From: an uncultured Sphingomonas sp.
GTDB lineage: Bacteria; Pseudomonadota; Alphaproteobacteria; Sphingomonadales; Sphingomonadaceae
Direction of reading: 5' to 3'
Length of the DNA stretch: 22,515 nucleotides
Assembly (NCBI GenBank): GCA_902806295.1
Contig: CADCWB010000039.1
Location: 1 to 22,515 of the forward strand
Of the stretch, positions 21,963 through 22,515 are shown in pieces (positions within the stretch are counted from its first letter, which is position 1; each line of letters starts with the position of its first letter). A program made the position numbers and the translations under genes. The notes under the pieces are model-generated. The model ran no database searches, had not been told where the DNA came from, and was given only the letters and a program-made list of their open reading frames with translations.

Positions 21963-22515
21963 ATGGCGCGGTTCATTTTCGTTACCGGCGGCGTGGTCTC
22001 CAGCCTCGGCAAAGGTCTTCTCTCGGCATCGCTGGCAGCACTGCTGCAGGCGCGCGGCTACAAGTGCCGCATCCGCAAGTTCGATCCCTATCTGAACGTC
22101 GATCCGGGGACGATGAGCCCCTACCAGCATGGCGAAGTCTATGTGACCGACGATGGGGCCGAGACCGACCTCGATCTCGGCCACTACGAGCGCTACACCG
22201 GCCTTGCGGCCAAGCAGTCCGACAACATAACGACCGGGCGCATCTACCGCGACATCATCGCGCGGGAGCGGCGCGGGGATTATCTGGGCGCCACCGTGCA
22301 GGTCGTCCCGCATGTCACCAACGCGATCAAGGAATTCGCGCTTTCCGACATCGACGGGATCGACTTCGTCATCTGTGAGATCGGCGGCACGGTCGGCGAC
22401 ATCGAAAGCCTGCCGTTCGTCGAGGCGCTGCGCCAGCTGCGCAACGACCTTGGCCGCGACAATACGGTCAGCGTCCACACCACCCTGGTGCCGTGGATCA
22501 AGGCGGCCGGCGAGC
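21963..22515 (+). CDS. pyrG: CTP synthase, N-terminal part (3' truncated by window edge)
   Basis: PyrG aminates UTP to CTP using glutamine and ATP. The window holds the first 184 residues, all within the N-terminal synthase (amidoligase) domain. MARFIFVTGGVVSSLGKGL gives the canonical start with its P-loop-like nucleotide-binding stretch. KFDPYLNVDPGTMSPYQHGE and VYVTDDGAETDLDLGHYERY are textbook family blocks, and CEIGGTVGDIES carries metal- and UTP-binding residues. The glutaminase domain lies beyond the right edge. The start codon follows secG by 81 bases on the same strand. Confidence 0.97.
   Translation, partial: MARFIFVTGGVVSSLGKGLLSASLAALLQARGYKCRIRKFDPYLNVDPGTMSPYQHGEVYVTDDGAETDLDLGHYERYTGLAAKQSDNITTGRIYRDIIARERRGDYLGATVQVVPHVTNAIKEFALSDIDGIDFVICEIGGTVGDIESLPFVEALRQLRNDLGRDNTVSVHTTLVPWIKAAGE

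Noticed and set aside
1..22515. CRISPR arrays, tRNA or rRNA genes, insertion sequences, riboswitches.
   Set aside because: Gaps between genes are at most about 120 bases, and I saw no repeat arrays, transposase fragments or structured RNA signatures in them.

Overview
The window (22.5 kb, GC-rich, almost fully coding) looks like chromosomal core sequence from an alphaproteobacterium, most likely a sphingomonad. The signs are an nuoMN-birA-coaX-rnj-DUF1467 block, a ppiD-trpG-lexA-comEC-gltX-gltA block, tpiA-secG-pyrG, a TipN-like coiled-coil protein, and a lexA promoter carrying the alphaproteobacterial GTTC-N7-GTTC SOS operator. This placement comes from gene order and remembered family sequences, not from a search. 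I see no insertion sequence, phage gene, CRISPR array, tRNA or rRNA, and no gene-free stretch longer than about 120 bases.

Layout. Positions 2-5671 (+) are a tightly packed run: the end of nuoM, nuoN, birA, coaX, ribonuclease J and a small DUF1467 membrane protein, with overlaps or short gaps throughout. From 5700 to 11615 come four less familiar genes: a 763-residue TipN-like membrane-anchored coiled-coil protein (-), then, divergently, a nucleotidyltransferase-like protein with a multi-pass membrane tail, a DUF2336-like helical protein, and a histidine-kinase-like protein whose phosphoacceptor histidine is missing. Positions 11620-14312 (-) hold gltX and gltA, with the gltA start overlapping the gltX stop by one base. 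comEC follows on the + strand (14370-16613) but is broken by three single-base frameshifts. On the - strand follow a small VOC protein, yraN, lexA, a TrpG/PabA glutaminase and a large PpiD/SurA-type periplasmic foldase. Divergent from the foldase, tpiA, secG and the first third of pyrG run off the right edge.

How the genes work together. Most are housekeeping: respiratory complex I, biotin and CoA metabolism, RNA turnover, entry to the TCA cycle, glutamyl-tRNA charging, SOS control, glycolysis, protein export and CTP synthesis. The unusual points are: (i) comEC, the DNA-uptake channel gene, appears recently inactivated; (ii) trpE, trpD, trpC, moaC and moeA, which I remember as normally lying between ppiD and lexA in relatives, are absent and only the trpG-like gene remains; (iii) lexA has three GTTC half-sites at an exact 11-bp period laid over its promoter; (iv) birA has no ATG, GTG or TTG start in frame and seems to begin at a CTG overlapping the nuoN stop; (v) the 5.7-11.6 kb block pairs a possible polarity factor with a pseudo-histidine-kinase, which makes it the best candidate here for an undescribed functional unit.
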